From Rhodoplanes serenus (GTDB taxonomy: Bacteria > Pseudomonadota > Alphaproteobacteria > Rhizobiales > Xanthobacteraceae), in assembly GCA_945893145.1 (NCBI GenBank), contig CAMDDZ010000013.1:21727-85726 (forward strand): DNA of 64,000 nt, given 5' to 3'. Made by a program: the position numbers and the translations under genes. The notes under the pieces are model-generated. The model made no database searches. It saw only the letters and a list, made by a program, of their open reading frames with translations, and was not told where the DNA came from. Numbering within the stretch: position 1 is the first letter of the stretch; every line of letters starts with the position of its first letter. Positions 35,483 through 44,491 of the stretch are shown here, piece by piece.

Positions 35483-35968
35483 CTACACCGGCCTAAAGCG
35501 CCTCACCGCCAGGAACCCAAGCACCAGGAAAACGACCAGCAGCACGCCCTGCGCGATCGCGAACGGCGGCTCCGACCCTGTCGGCGCGAGTGGGTGCAGG
35601 ATCCAAACCTTCTGGAACGCCTGCACCACGCCGACGAAGCAGTTGAACCAGAGCGCAGTCACCGCCGTCACGACGTAGACCCAGCGCCACGCGCCGGCGA
35701 GATGGAAGACGTAGAGCGCGAGCAGCGCGATCGCCAGGACTACCAGCGAAATGATGCCGACGATGTGCGACGGCAGGAGCTTCGAGAACGGAAACAGGAA
35801 GCCGGTCGCGCTGGTCAACACCGTGGTGACCAGGAACAGCATCGTCCAGCCCGGCATCCATTTCGACCTGAGCATTCCGAACAACACGACAATTCCGGAT
35901 GCGATTCCGATCAGGCTGATCAGCACGTGAACCAGCGTGAACGTCGACAACGACATGCCCAAAATCAT
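35483..35968 (-). CDS. Small integral membrane protein of unknown function
   Basis: The 161-residue product has four to five hydrophobic segments starting at STFTLVHVLISLIGIASGIV, with short connecting loops. It begins at ATG 35968 with GGAGG 8 bp upstream. Low-specificity membrane families make further naming unsafe. It is just upstream of the TcmP pair on the same strand but separated by 113 bp of A/T-rich DNA and has neighbouring-type base composition, so it is probably not part of that cassette. Confidence 0.7.
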   Translation of the reverse strand: MILGMSLSTFTLVHVLISLIGIASGIVVLFGMLRSKWMPGWTMLFLVTTVLTSATGFLFPFSKLLPSHIVGIISLVVLAIALLALYVFHLAGAWRWVYVVTAVTALWFNCFVGVVQAFQKVWILHPLAPTGSEPPFAIAQGVLLVVFLVLGFLAVRRFRPV

Positions 35969-36121
35969 GATGACCTCCCTCCGCAATACTTAAAACCTAG
36001 CACGGCGGACCGCACCGCGGGACCGGCGACCCGCGCATGTCACCCGAGCGTCATCGAAATGCGCCGCGCCCGCGACGCCGCCTGCTGAAATTCCTGAGCC
36101 GCCGGCTAATCCCCATTTTCC

Positions 36122-36144
36122 AACTTCGGAAACAAAGGGGCACT
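36122..36144. repeat. Single arm of the AGTGCC...GAAGTTC palindrome family
   Basis: These 23 bp match the inner right arm of the palindrome at 7492-7514 exactly (AACTTCGGAAAC through GGGGCACT). No complementary arm is visible within 100 bp. It stands at the edge of a gene-poor stretch (35969-36783) that also contains the structured RNA candidate, so it may mark one end of a larger element. Confidence 0.6.
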
Positions 36145-36179
36145 TTACAAATCCAACGAAAAAGCCGATTTGCATCCTC

Positions 36180-36567
36180 GTCCTATCCATCCGAGGGCGT
36201 TCTCATGAGACGTCATTTGAGCGGGGTAGGACGCGGCGCCTGCGGATTGGCCTCGTAACCCAATCCCCGGGAGGCCTCGGGTAACTGTCCCCCCTACTAC
36301 GAGGGGCGCCCAGGTTTGGGTGACACGGGGACCGGATGAACGGCGTCGTAAGCCGCCGGGATCAGGGCGAGCGCGAGTTCGCTGCCGGTTCTTGTCAGTC
36401 ACGGTTCCGAGACGCCCAAAATCGCCGCGATGGAGCGTCGGCCGGCGCGCGCCCCCGAATTTGGGGCGCCACGCCGGTCATGTCTCAGGCGGAGCAATCC
36501 GCTTGAGACAAGGCGTGATCGAGATGTGGCGTCGACCGGCGCTCCATCCCCTCGGGTTTTCCGAGGG
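36180..36567 (+). ncRNA. Candidate structured RNA or structured repeat, function unknown
   Basis: Many stems pair by simple inspection, in nested order. Stem a: 36180-36188 with 36224-36232 (9 bp, one G-U). Stem b: 36244-36250 with 36260-36266 (7 bp). Stem c: 36322-36335 with 36385-36396 (7+4 bp, one G-U), enclosing hairpins at 36341-36358 and 36370-36383. Stem d: 36429-36448 with 36529-36548 (20 positions, two G-U, one mismatch), enclosing 36449-36469 (7 bp) and a 13-bp hairpin with GCAA tetraloop (36481-36510) on a 6-bp base. A final 7-bp hairpin is at 36549-36567. No ORF here looks like a protein. Strand is assumed from the G-U pairs and the downstream gene. Confidence 0.45.
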
Positions 36568-36783
36568 CAAAACGAGACGGCGCCCGGGCGCCCAACAAAT
36601 CCCGGTGATGGCGCACGTCTGCAGCACAAGAAATCACGAGAAGCAGAGAGAGAGCAGATGACCACAGGCGGTGCCGCGCTGTTCAATCCGCTCACGGTGC
36701 GCCGGCCGCGACGCCGCTGCACTTGCGCCACTGCGGCACCAATGCTCTAGTTTTGCAAAACCAAATCACCCAAGGAGGAACGC

Positions 36784-37788
36784 ATGCGATCCCTGAAATT
36801 TCTGCTGGCCGCACTGGCCGCAACAGTTGCGCTGAGCGCCGGCCCCGCCAGCGCGGAGCCGGTGAAAATTCGCGCCGCGTGGGTGGCGCCGGTGTCCAAC
36901 TGGTTCTCGATCGTCCTGGAGAAGAAGGATCTCGCCAAGCACCTCGGCAAGTCCTACACACTGGAAACCGTGCGCTTTGCGGGCACGCCGCCGATGATCA
37001 CGGCGCTCGCCAACGGCGAGCTCGAAATCGCCAACCTCGCCTACGTGACGTTCCCGCTCGCAGTGCAGAACGCCAACCTCGACGACCTGCGCGTGATCGC
37101 CGACGAATTCCAGGACGGCGTCGCGGGCTATCACAGCAACGAGTTTTCGGTGCTGGCCGACAGCCCGATCAAGACGGTCGCCGACCTCAAAGGCAAGGTG
37201 ATCGCGACCAATGCGCTGGGCAGCGCGGTCGATGTCGTGTCACGCGCCATGCTGAAGAAGCACGGACTGCTCGACAAGCGCGACTACACGGTCATCGAGG
37301 CGCCGTTCCCCACCATGAAGGTCATGCTGGCTGAGAAGAAGGCCGATGTCATTCCGTCGGTGCCGCCGTTCGCGTTCGACCCCGAGCTGAAGAAGATGTC
37401 GCGCGTGCTGTTCACCAGCAAGGAGGCTATCGGCATCTCGCAGTTCATCGTTTGGGCGGCGCGCAAATCCTTCATCGACAAGAACCGCGCCGCCATGGTC
37501 GATTTCATGGAGGACATGCTGATCATCGAGCGCTGGTTCACGGATCCGAAGAACCACGCCGAGGCCATGCAGATCGCGTCCAGGGTGACCAAGGCGCCGC
37601 CGGAGCGGTTCAGCTGGATCTTCACCAAGCAGGACTATTACCGCAATCCGGACATGCTGCCGAACCTCGACGCGCTGCAGTCGAACATCAACACCTCGCA
37701 TGAGCTCGGCTTCATCAAGGCGCCGCTCGACGTCAAGAAATACACCGACCTGAGCCTCGCCCAAGAGGCCGCCAAGCGGGTCAAGTAA
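36784..37788 (+). CDS. NMT1-like ABC substrate-binding protein
   Basis: The 334-residue receptor has a signal peptide ending near PASAE. The mature part begins VKIRAAWVAPVSNWFSIVLEK and carries RFAGTPPMITALANGELEIANL and TNALGSAVDVVSRAM as the family binding segments. The ribosome site AAGGAGGA is strong. It begins the long plus-strand catabolic run, followed by a terminator candidate at 37810. No permease is directly adjacent. Confidence 0.87.
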   Translation: MRSLKFLLAALAATVALSAGPASAEPVKIRAAWVAPVSNWFSIVLEKKDLAKHLGKSYTLETVRFAGTPPMITALANGELEIANLAYVTFPLAVQNANLDDLRVIADEFQDGVAGYHSNEFSVLADSPIKTVADLKGKVIATNALGSAVDVVSRAMLKKHGLLDKRDYTVIEAPFPTMKVMLAEKKADVIPSVPPFAFDPELKKMSRVLFTSKEAIGISQFIVWAARKSFIDKNRAAMVDFMEDMLIIERWFTDPKNHAEAMQIASRVTKAPPERFSWIFTKQDYYRNPDMLPNLDALQSNINTSHELGFIKAPLDVKKYTDLSLAQEAAKRVK

Positions 37789-37809
37789 CCCCCGCCAGCA
37801 CTGCATTCC

Positions 37810-37845
37810 GGCCCCGGCGACTCAAACCCGCCGGGGCCGATTGTT
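37810..37845 (+). terminator. Rho-independent terminator candidate after receptor gene
   Basis: GGCCCCGGCG (37810-37819) pairs perfectly with CGCCGGGGCC (37829-37838) around a 9-nt loop, followed by GATTGTTT. It begins 22 bp after the receptor stop at 37788 and likely separates it from the dehydrogenase gene at 37899. Confidence 0.7.
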
Positions 37846-37898
37846 TGCAGGCGCGATTGGTGCATGATTTGGCGAACGTCCAGCCCGAAAGTTGAACG

Positions 37899-38864
37899 AT
37901 GCCTCGCCTGCTCATCCTGCTGACACTGCCGCCCGACGTGACCGAGCAATACCGCCTGCGGCTCGGCAAGGCATTTCCCGAGATCGCGATCGATGTCTCG
38001 GCCGACAAAGAAAAAGCCGAGAGAGCGATCAAAGCCGCTGACATGCTGCTCACCTTTGGGCAGATGCTGAAGAACCTGAAGTTCGACCTGAAGGACGCCG
38101 CCAACCTAAAATGGATCCAGGCGCTCGGCACCGGCCTCGACGGCATCACCGATCAGCCGTCGCTTCGCCCGAGCGTCACCGTCACCAGCCTGCATGGCGT
38201 GCACGGGGCGCCGGTGTCGGAAGCGGCGCTCGCCGGAATGCTGGCGCTGTCGCGCGACATCCCGCGCTTCGTGCGCCAGGCAGAGACGCAGACCTGGGGC
38301 CGCTGGCCGGCCAAGCTCCTGCATGAGAAGACAGTTGGCATTCTCGGCATCGGCGTGATCGCCGAGGCGCTGGCGCCGAAGTGCAAGGCGCTCGGCATGA
38401 ACGTGGTCGGCTTCACGTCGAAGCCGCGTAACGTCGCGGGCTTCGACCACGTCCACGGCATGGACGCGTTCCTGCGCGTGCTGCCGGAGCTCGATTATCT
38501 GGTGCTGCTGACGCCCTACTCGGCCGCGACCCACCACATGATCGACGCCAAGGTGTTCGTCGCGATGAAGCCCACGAGCTACCTGATCAACGTGGCCCGC
38601 GGCGGCATCGTCGATGAGGACGCGATGGTGGAGGCGTTGCGGCAGAAGCGTTTCGCCGGAGCAGCGCTGGACGTGTTCGAGCATGAGCCGCTGCCGGCCG
38701 ACCATCCGCTGTGGTCGTTTCCGAACGTGATCATCTCGACGCACCAGGGCGGGTTCTGCGACACCTACGTCGATCTCGCCATGCCTATTCTCATGCACAA
38801 CATGCGCTGCTTCCTCAAAGGCGACCTGAAAGGCATGATGAACGTGGCGCGGCCGGCAGCGTAG
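37899..38864 (+). CDS. D-isomer-specific 2-hydroxyacid dehydrogenase
   Basis: This 321-residue NAD-dependent dehydrogenase interconverts 2-hydroxy and 2-oxo acids. The nucleotide motif is GILGIGVIAEALAP; the catalytic Arg is in NVARGGIVDEDA, Glu in DVFEHEPLP, and a His in ISTHQGGF. An atypical TSLHGVHGAPVSEAAL segment lies in the substrate domain. Downstream at 29 bp is a cupin protein. The pairing with receptors suggests use on an imported hydroxy acid. Substrate unknown. Confidence 0.88.
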   Translation: MPRLLILLTLPPDVTEQYRLRLGKAFPEIAIDVSADKEKAERAIKAADMLLTFGQMLKNLKFDLKDAANLKWIQALGTGLDGITDQPSLRPSVTVTSLHGVHGAPVSEAALAGMLALSRDIPRFVRQAETQTWGRWPAKLLHEKTVGILGIGVIAEALAPKCKALGMNVVGFTSKPRNVAGFDHVHGMDAFLRVLPELDYLVLLTPYSAATHHMIDAKVFVAMKPTSYLINVARGGIVDEDAMVEALRQKRFAGAALDVFEHEPLPADHPLWSFPNVIISTHQGGFCDTYVDLAMPILMHNMRCFLKGDLKGMMNVARPAA

Positions 38865-38893
38865 GCCGTGGAGAGTCACAGGAGCTGGTTCTT

Positions 38894-39403
38894 ATGGCGA
38901 ACGAACACTGGAAAAACTTCCCGCCGATCCGCCGCGTCGTCACCGGGCACGACAAGAACAACGTCGCTAAGGTGCTGATCGATGAGCCGGCCACCAATCA
39001 TAAGGGCGCGGAAGGGCGATCCACGCTGATGTGGATCACCGAGCAGAACCCGGCCGACATGCCGGTCGGCGAGAGCATCGAGGACATGGGCGCGCGCATC
39101 GTCGGCACGCCGCCGCCGCCGAACGGCACGCGCTTCTGCGTGATCGACTTCCCGCCCGGCAACACGCCGCACATGCACCGCACCGAGACGGTCGACTACG
39201 TCATTGTCATCGAGGGCGAGATCGAAATGGACATGGACGCGTCCAGCGTGAAGCTGAAGCAGGGCGACATCATGGTCCAGCGCGGCACCAACCACGCCTG
39301 GGCCAACCGCAGCGGCAAGCACGCGCGCGTCGCCTTCGTGCTGGTCGACGCCAAGCCGCTCGGCATCGGCAAGCCGGTGCTGGGCACGACAAGCGCACAC
39401 TGA
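38894..39403 (+). CDS. Cupin-domain protein
   Basis: The 169-residue protein has a cupin barrel with metal ligands in NTPHMHRTETVDYVIVIEGE and GDIMVQRGTNHAW. The start is the ATG at 38894, 12 bp after AGGAG; longer frames run into the dehydrogenase gene. It may bind a metal and a small acid, acting as an enzyme or sensor. It lies between the 2-hydroxyacid dehydrogenase and a Bug receptor, which suggests a role in the same pathway. Confidence 0.85.
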   Translation: MANEHWKNFPPIRRVVTGHDKNNVAKVLIDEPATNHKGAEGRSTLMWITEQNPADMPVGESIEDMGARIVGTPPPPNGTRFCVIDFPPGNTPHMHRTETVDYVIVIEGEIEMDMDASSVKLKQGDIMVQRGTNHAWANRSGKHARVAFVLVDAKPLGIGKPVLGTTSAH

Positions 39404-39418
39404 GCAAGGAGCTTTGTC

Positions 39419-40393
39419 ATGTCACGTCCGGCATCTGGAATTCTGACGGCGTTGTTGCTGGCATTCGCGCTGGGTTTGAGCCACGCGAACGCCCAGACCT
39501 ATCCGAATGGTCCGGTGCGGCTGATCGTGCCGACCTCGCCCGGCGGCGTCACCGACACCATGGCGCGCATCGTGGCGCAGCGGTTGACGGAGTCGCTCGG
39601 CCAGAACGTCATCGTCGACAACCGGCCCGGCGGCAATTCGCTGGTCGGCGCACAGGCCGTGGCGCTGGCGAAGCCCGATGGGCTGACGCTGCTGGTCACG
39701 TCGGACGCCACCGTGACCGCCAATCCGTCGCTGATCGGCAACTGGCCCTACAAGCCGAAGGACTTCACGCCGATCGTCGTGCTGTGCCGCGGCACGCCGG
39801 TGCTGGTGATCAATTCATCGGTGCAGGCGAACAGCGTGAAGGAGCTGATCGCGCTCGCCAAGGCCAAGCCCGGCGCGCTGAATTACGGCTCCTATGGCGT
39901 GGGCACCTACGCGCACCTCAGCATGGAGGATTTCAAGCAACGCACCGGCACCGACATCGTGCATATTCCGTATCGCGGCGCGGCGCCGGCCGCGCAGGCG
40001 CTGCTCGCGGGCGACGTGTCGATGCTGCTGCTCAACTACTCAAGCATCGCGGACCATGAAAGGACCGGCAAGGTGAAGATCCTGGCTGCCGCCGGCGATA
40101 CGCGCACGCAGGTGCGGCCTGACCTGCCGACGATTGCGGAAGCCGGCGTGCCGGGTTTCTCGACCAGCGTTTGGTTCGCGCTGTTCGGCCCGGCCAACAT
40201 GCCGGCCGAGCTGGCGGCAAAAATTCACGCCGACGTCAGCAAGGTGCTGGACCTGCCGGAGACCAAAGCGTTCTTCGCCAAGAACAGCTTCGAGCGGGTG
40301 ACGCTGTCGCCGCCGCAATTCGGCAAGCTGGTCGATGACGACTCCCGGCATTGGGAAGCGCTGATCAAGCAAGTCGGCGCGAAGATCGAGTAG
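39419..40393 (+). CDS. Bug/TctC-family periplasmic receptor
   Basis: This 324-residue receptor has a signal peptide ending near HANAQ. Its family motifs include YPNGPVRLIVPTSPGGVTDTMARIV, VDNRPGGNSLVGAQAV and AGVPGFSTSVWFALF. GCAAGGAG precedes the ATG. It follows the cupin gene at 15 bp and precedes a metallopeptidase-fold gene at 43 bp, so it is likely part of a transcript with the dehydrogenase and cupin. Confidence 0.88.
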   Translation: MSRPASGILTALLLAFALGLSHANAQTYPNGPVRLIVPTSPGGVTDTMARIVAQRLTESLGQNVIVDNRPGGNSLVGAQAVALAKPDGLTLLVTSDATVTANPSLIGNWPYKPKDFTPIVVLCRGTPVLVINSSVQANSVKELIALAKAKPGALNYGSYGVGTYAHLSMEDFKQRTGTDIVHIPYRGAAPAAQALLAGDVSMLLLNYSSIADHERTGKVKILAAAGDTRTQVRPDLPTIAEAGVPGFSTSVWFALFGPANMPAELAAKIHADVSKVLDLPETKAFFAKNSFERVTLSPPQFGKLVDDDSRHWEALIKQVGAKIE

Positions 40394-40436
40394 CTCAGAG
40401 CTCGATAGGTCCGCTGCCCCGCGAACGGAGCAAACC

Positions 40437-41630
40437 ATGTCTGACGAGCGGCTCTGTAATCCGATCTCCACCGCCGAGCTCGAACGCCGCTGGGCCGCCG
40501 TACGCGCCGCCATGCCGGAGCAAAAGCTCGACGCGCTGATCGTGCAGGGCGCCAACAACCTTGGCGGCACCGGCGGCTACTTCCGCTGGTTCACCGGCGT
40601 ATCGATGGGCACGTCTTATCCGGCGACCGTGATCTTTCCGCGCGATGGGCTGATGACGCTGGTCAGCCACGGCCCGATGGGCGTCGAGCGCGATTTCGGC
40701 GGCAAAGACCCGGTCTGGCGCGGTGTCGGCCAATGGCTGCCGACCGCGAGCTTCCCGGCGATCGACTATTGCATCCCCTACGACCCGGAGCTGATCGCGC
40801 GCGAGATCAAGAAGGCCGGCTATCGCAATGTCGGCATCGTCGGCTGGAACAACATGCTGTTCGGCTTCGGCGACAAGCTGCGCACGCTACTCGACGGCGT
40901 GACGCTGACCGACGCCACGCGGCTGGTCGATCCGCTCAAGGCCAAGAAAAGCGCCGAGGAGATCGAGCTGATCCGCCTGGCGGGACAAATGCAGGATGAA
41001 ATCCTCGCTAAGGTGCAAGGCCAGATCAAAGCCGGCAAGAAAGACTTCGAGCTGTTCGCCTATGGCCACTACGTCGGCAACCTGCTCGGCAGCGAGACCG
41101 GCTATATGCTCGGCTCCTCCGCGCCACCGGGCCAGCCGACCCAAATCCGCGGCCGCCGCGAACAAGGCCGCGAGATGCGCGACGGCGACGTGATCTATTA
41201 CCAATGCGAGAATACCGGACCGGGCGGCATGATGACCCACGTCGGGCGCTATTACGTGCTCGGCAAGGCGCCGCAGGAATTGGTCGATGTCTTCGGCATC
41301 ATCTGCGAGGCGCAGGACAACACCGTGCGCATGCTGCAACCGGGCGCGTCGCCTCGTGAGATCTTCGCCGAGCACAATGCCTTCATGCAGAAACACGGCA
41401 TGCACAAGGAACCGCGCTTGCACTGTCACGGCCAGGGCTATGACGTGGTGGAGCGGCCGATGATCCGCCACGACGAAGACATGCCGCTCGGAACCAGCAT
41501 GAACATCGGCCTGCATCCGACCTTTGGCAACGCGCGGCTGTTCGTCACCGTGTGCGACAATTTCCTGATCGATCCATCCGGCAAGATCGAGCACCTGCAC
41601 AAAACGCCGCGCAAGATTTTCGAACTGTGA
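40437..41630 (+). CDS. M24-family peptidase-fold protein (Xaa-Pro aminopeptidase-like)
   Basis: The 397-residue protein has an N-terminal creatinase/prolidase domain (to about residue 160) and a C-terminal pita-bread domain. Metal ligands seem degenerate: one Asp of the normal pair reads VIYYQCENTGPGG, with His in HCHGQGYDVVERP and Glu-containing DEDMPLGTS. It may be a hydrolase of C-N bonds, such as creatinase-like, rather than a peptidase. It ends 2 bp before an FAD dehydrogenase start. Confidence 0.8.
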   Translation: MSDERLCNPISTAELERRWAAVRAAMPEQKLDALIVQGANNLGGTGGYFRWFTGVSMGTSYPATVIFPRDGLMTLVSHGPMGVERDFGGKDPVWRGVGQWLPTASFPAIDYCIPYDPELIAREIKKAGYRNVGIVGWNNMLFGFGDKLRTLLDGVTLTDATRLVDPLKAKKSAEEIELIRLAGQMQDEILAKVQGQIKAGKKDFELFAYGHYVGNLLGSETGYMLGSSAPPGQPTQIRGRREQGREMRDGDVIYYQCENTGPGGMMTHVGRYYVLGKAPQELVDVFGIICEAQDNTVRMLQPGASPREIFAEHNAFMQKHGMHKEPRLHCHGQGYDVVERPMIRHDEDMPLGTSMNIGLHPTFGNARLFVTVCDNFLIDPSGKIEHLHKTPRKIFEL

Positions 41631-41632
41631 CC

Positions 41633-43018
41633 ATGGCTGAACTGGATTTCGACGTCATCGTGATCGGCGCCGGCATTGCCGGGCTGACCGCGGCCAACCG
41701 CGCCGCGCAACTCGGCAAACGCGTGGTCGTGTTGGAGAAGAGCACGGACGACAAATACATCTGCAACTCGCGCTACGCCTACGGCACGATCCACATCAAC
41801 TACAGCGATCTCGGCCAGGACGAGGACGTGCTGGTGGCGCGGATCGACGCCGCCACCGAAGGCTGCGCGCGCAAGGACCTGGCCCGCGCAATCGCCCAGG
41901 ACGGGCGGCGGTTCGTGCAATGGCTGAAGAGCGAGAGCATCGACGTGATCGGGCTCGACGGCTATCAGACCGCCGTGCTGGCGCCGGCTTGGCGCAAGGG
42001 CTTCGGCCTGACCTGGAAGGACTACGGCGCCGATGTCGCGCTGCAGCGGCTCGGCGCGAATTTCGCAAAACGCCAGGGCCGCATCCTGCGCGGCCATCGG
42101 GTCACTTCGCTCAAGCTCATTCCGTCCGGCATCGAGGTCGGCACCGAATCCTCCGGCACGCTGCGCGCCAAAGCGGTGGTGATCGCCGACGGCGGCTTTC
42201 AGGCCAATCTCGACATGGTCCGCGACTTCGGCATTTCGCCCGCGCCGGAAAAACTCCTGCCACGCAACGGCGGAACTGCCATGGGCGACGGCATCCGCCT
42301 TGTGCAATCGCTCGGCGGCGCCATCACCGACGGCGGCATGAACAACATCTACGGCCACATCCACAGTCGCGACGCCATGCAGACCACGAAGCTGTGGCCG
42401 CGGCCCTATCACGACGAGATCGCCGCTTCTGGCGTCGTCGTCGATCCCGCCGGACGCCGCGTCGCCGACGAGGGCCTGGGCGGCATCTGGATCACCAACG
42501 TCGTGGCACGCCTTGCCGACCCGCTCTCCACCACGATCGTCATCGACGATGCGATCTGGCAGGGCCCCGGCCGCAATCACGCGCAGCCGCCCAATCCGCT
42601 GGTCGAGGAAGCCGGCGGCACCCTTCACCGCGCCGACACCATCGCGGAGCTCGCCACCAAGGCCGGCATCGCGCCGAAGGGTTTGGAGGAAACCGTGGCG
42701 CGGTACAACGCGGCCCTCGACGCCGGGACGCTGCAAAATCTGTCGCCGCCGCGCAGCCAAAAGCATAAGCCGTGGCCGATCAAGACGCCGCCGTATTACG
42801 CGCTGCCAATTTGTGTGGCGATAACCAATTGCATGGGCGGCATCGTGGTCGATGGCGACGGCGCCGTGCTGGACAAGAACGACAAGCCGATCCCCGGTCT
42901 TTACGCGGCTGGCTCCACGGTCGGCGGCCTCGATGGCGGCCCGCATGCCGGCTATGTCGGGGGGCTGATCAAGGCCACCATCGGACTGCGCGCGGCCGAG
43001 AAGATCGCGGCCGCGTAG
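41633..43018 (+). CDS. FAD-dependent dehydrogenase (fumarate reductase/tricarballylate dehydrogenase-like)
   Basis: The 461-residue flavoprotein begins with a dinucleotide motif DVIVIGAGIAGLTAA. It ends with PIPGLYAAGSTVGGLDG and an aminoterminal-like GIVVDGDGAVL, typical of fumarate-reductase-type flavoproteins and TcuA. The start is ATG 41633, 2 bp after the M24 stop. It could oxidise a saturated dicarboxylate or ketosteroid-like compound. Neighbour to a Bug receptor and an NtaA-type monooxygenase. Confidence 0.86.
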   Translation: MAELDFDVIVIGAGIAGLTAANRAAQLGKRVVVLEKSTDDKYICNSRYAYGTIHINYSDLGQDEDVLVARIDAATEGCARKDLARAIAQDGRRFVQWLKSESIDVIGLDGYQTAVLAPAWRKGFGLTWKDYGADVALQRLGANFAKRQGRILRGHRVTSLKLIPSGIEVGTESSGTLRAKAVVIADGGFQANLDMVRDFGISPAPEKLLPRNGGTAMGDGIRLVQSLGGAITDGGMNNIYGHIHSRDAMQTTKLWPRPYHDEIAASGVVVDPAGRRVADEGLGGIWITNVVARLADPLSTTIVIDDAIWQGPGRNHAQPPNPLVEEAGGTLHRADTIAELATKAGIAPKGLEETVARYNAALDAGTLQNLSPPRSQKHKPWPIKTPPYYALPICVAITNCMGGIVVDGDGAVLDKNDKPIPGLYAAGSTVGGLDGGPHAGYVGGLIKATIGLRAAEKIAAA

Positions 43019-43094
43019 GCGGATTGACGCCCCGATAGGGCTGCTTGCGCCCCATCGGCGGTCGGCAGTACTTTGCCCGCAACGGAGCCGCATC

Positions 43095-44459
43095 ATGGCG
43101 AGACCATCCGGCCAGCTTCGGCTCGGCGCCTTCTTCAATCCGACCGGGCACCATGTGGCCTCCTGGCGCCATCCTGGCGCGCAGGCCGACGCCGGCATCA
43201 ACTTCAAGCACTACGCCGAAATCGCGCAGACCGCCGAGCGCGGCAAATTCGATATGATTTTCCTCGCCGACAATGTCGGCGTGCGCGAAGCCAAGATGGA
43301 GGCGCTATCGCGCTCGGCGCAGTACATCGCGAACTTCGAGCCGATCACGCTGATCTCGGCGCTCGCCGCGGTGACCGAGCACATCGGTCTCACCTGCACG
43401 GCGTCAACCAGCTACAACGAGCCGTTCCACGTGGCGCGTAAGTTTGCCTCGCTCGATCACATCAGCGGCGGCCGCGCCGGCTGGAACCTGGTCACTTCCG
43501 GCATGGCGGTCGAGGCCTATAACTTCAGCCGCGACGCCCATTACGGCCACGCCGAGCGCTACGAACGCGCCAACGAATTCGCCGAGGTCGTCACCGCACT
43601 GTGGGATTCCTGGGACGATGACGCCTTTCCGCGCGACAAGGAAACCGGCCAGTTCTTTGTTCCGGAAAAGATGCATTTCCTCAATCACCAGGGAAAGCAC
43701 TTCAAGGTCAAAGGCCCGCTGAACATCCCGCGGCCGCCGCAAGGCCGTCCGGTGATCGTGCAGGCTGGCACGTCGGACGATGGCATGGACGTGGCGGCGC
43801 GCTTCGCCGAGGTGATCTTCAGCGCGAACCTCACGATGGAATCCTGCCAGCAGTATTTCAAAGAGGTGAAGACGCGCGCCGCCGACAAGTTCGGCCGCAA
43901 CCCCGATCATCTTAAGGTCATGCCGGGGCTGAGCTGCTACGTCGGCCGCACCGAGGCGGAGGCGAAGGAGAAATGCGACTACCAGAACTCGCTGATGCAT
44001 CCGGTAGTGGCGCGGGAGATCCTGTCGACCGTGCTCGGCAACGTCGACCTCACGCCCTACGACTTCGACGGGCCGCTGCCGGACAATCTGCCGATGTCGA
44101 ACGCGAGCCAGAGCACGTTCAAATACGTCACCGAGCTGGCCAAGAAAGACAATCTTTCGATGCGCCAGATCGCCCAGGTGGTCGCCGGCGCGCGTGCCAA
44201 GCTCGTCATGATCGGGACGCCGAAAAGCCTCGCCGACCGCATGGAGCAGTGGTTCGTCGAGGAAGCCGCCGACGGCTTCAACATCATGCCGCCGTACCTG
44301 CCCGGCGCGCTCAACGATTTCGTCGACCTGGTGATCCCTGAGCTTCAGCGCCGCGGCCTGTTCCGCACCGAATACACCGGCCGGACGCTACGCGAACACT
44401 TGGGCCTGCCGCGCCCTCCGAGCCGTTACGAGCGCCGGGCCAAGGAAGCGGCTGAATGA
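43095..44459 (+). CDS. NtaA/SnaA/DszA-family FMN-dependent monooxygenase
   Basis: The 454-residue enzyme is a luciferase-like FMN monooxygenase of the nitrilotriacetate/desulfurisation branch. Visible blocks are LGAFFNPTGHHVASWRHP, FDMIFLADNVGV, SGGRAGWNLVTSG, and QAGTSDDGMDVAARFAEVIF. It uses FMNH2 made by a separate reductase, absent here. The presence beside an FAD dehydrogenase, M24 protein and DoxX suggests breakdown of an N- or S-containing compound. The ATG at 43095 follows CGGAG. Confidence 0.88.
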   Translation: MARPSGQLRLGAFFNPTGHHVASWRHPGAQADAGINFKHYAEIAQTAERGKFDMIFLADNVGVREAKMEALSRSAQYIANFEPITLISALAAVTEHIGLTCTASTSYNEPFHVARKFASLDHISGGRAGWNLVTSGMAVEAYNFSRDAHYGHAERYERANEFAEVVTALWDSWDDDAFPRDKETGQFFVPEKMHFLNHQGKHFKVKGPLNIPRPPQGRPVIVQAGTSDDGMDVAARFAEVIFSANLTMESCQQYFKEVKTRAADKFGRNPDHLKVMPGLSCYVGRTEAEAKEKCDYQNSLMHPVVAREILSTVLGNVDLTPYDFDGPLPDNLPMSNASQSTFKYVTELAKKDNLSMRQIAQVVAGARAKLVMIGTPKSLADRMEQWFVEEAADGFNIMPPYLPGALNDFVDLVIPELQRRGLFRTEYTGRTLREHLGLPRPPSRYERRAKEAAE

Positions 44460-44491
44460 GATTCTCCTCTTGAACCCCGCAACCTCTCTCG

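Noticed and set aside
35433..35678. 81-codon plus-strand frame beginning in A/T-rich DNA
   Set aside because: Most of it is antisense to the membrane protein gene 35483-35968, which has a good ribosome site; no motif supports it.
36320..36661. Arg/Pro-rich plus-strand frame in the gene-poor stretch, and a similar one on the minus strand (36399-36731)
   Set aside because: Both overlap the structured RNA candidate, lack ribosome sites and show no domain. I suspect such frames are annotation artefacts of a repeated region.
41438..43207. 589-codon minus-strand frame
   Set aside because: Antisense to the FAD dehydrogenase; no motifs.
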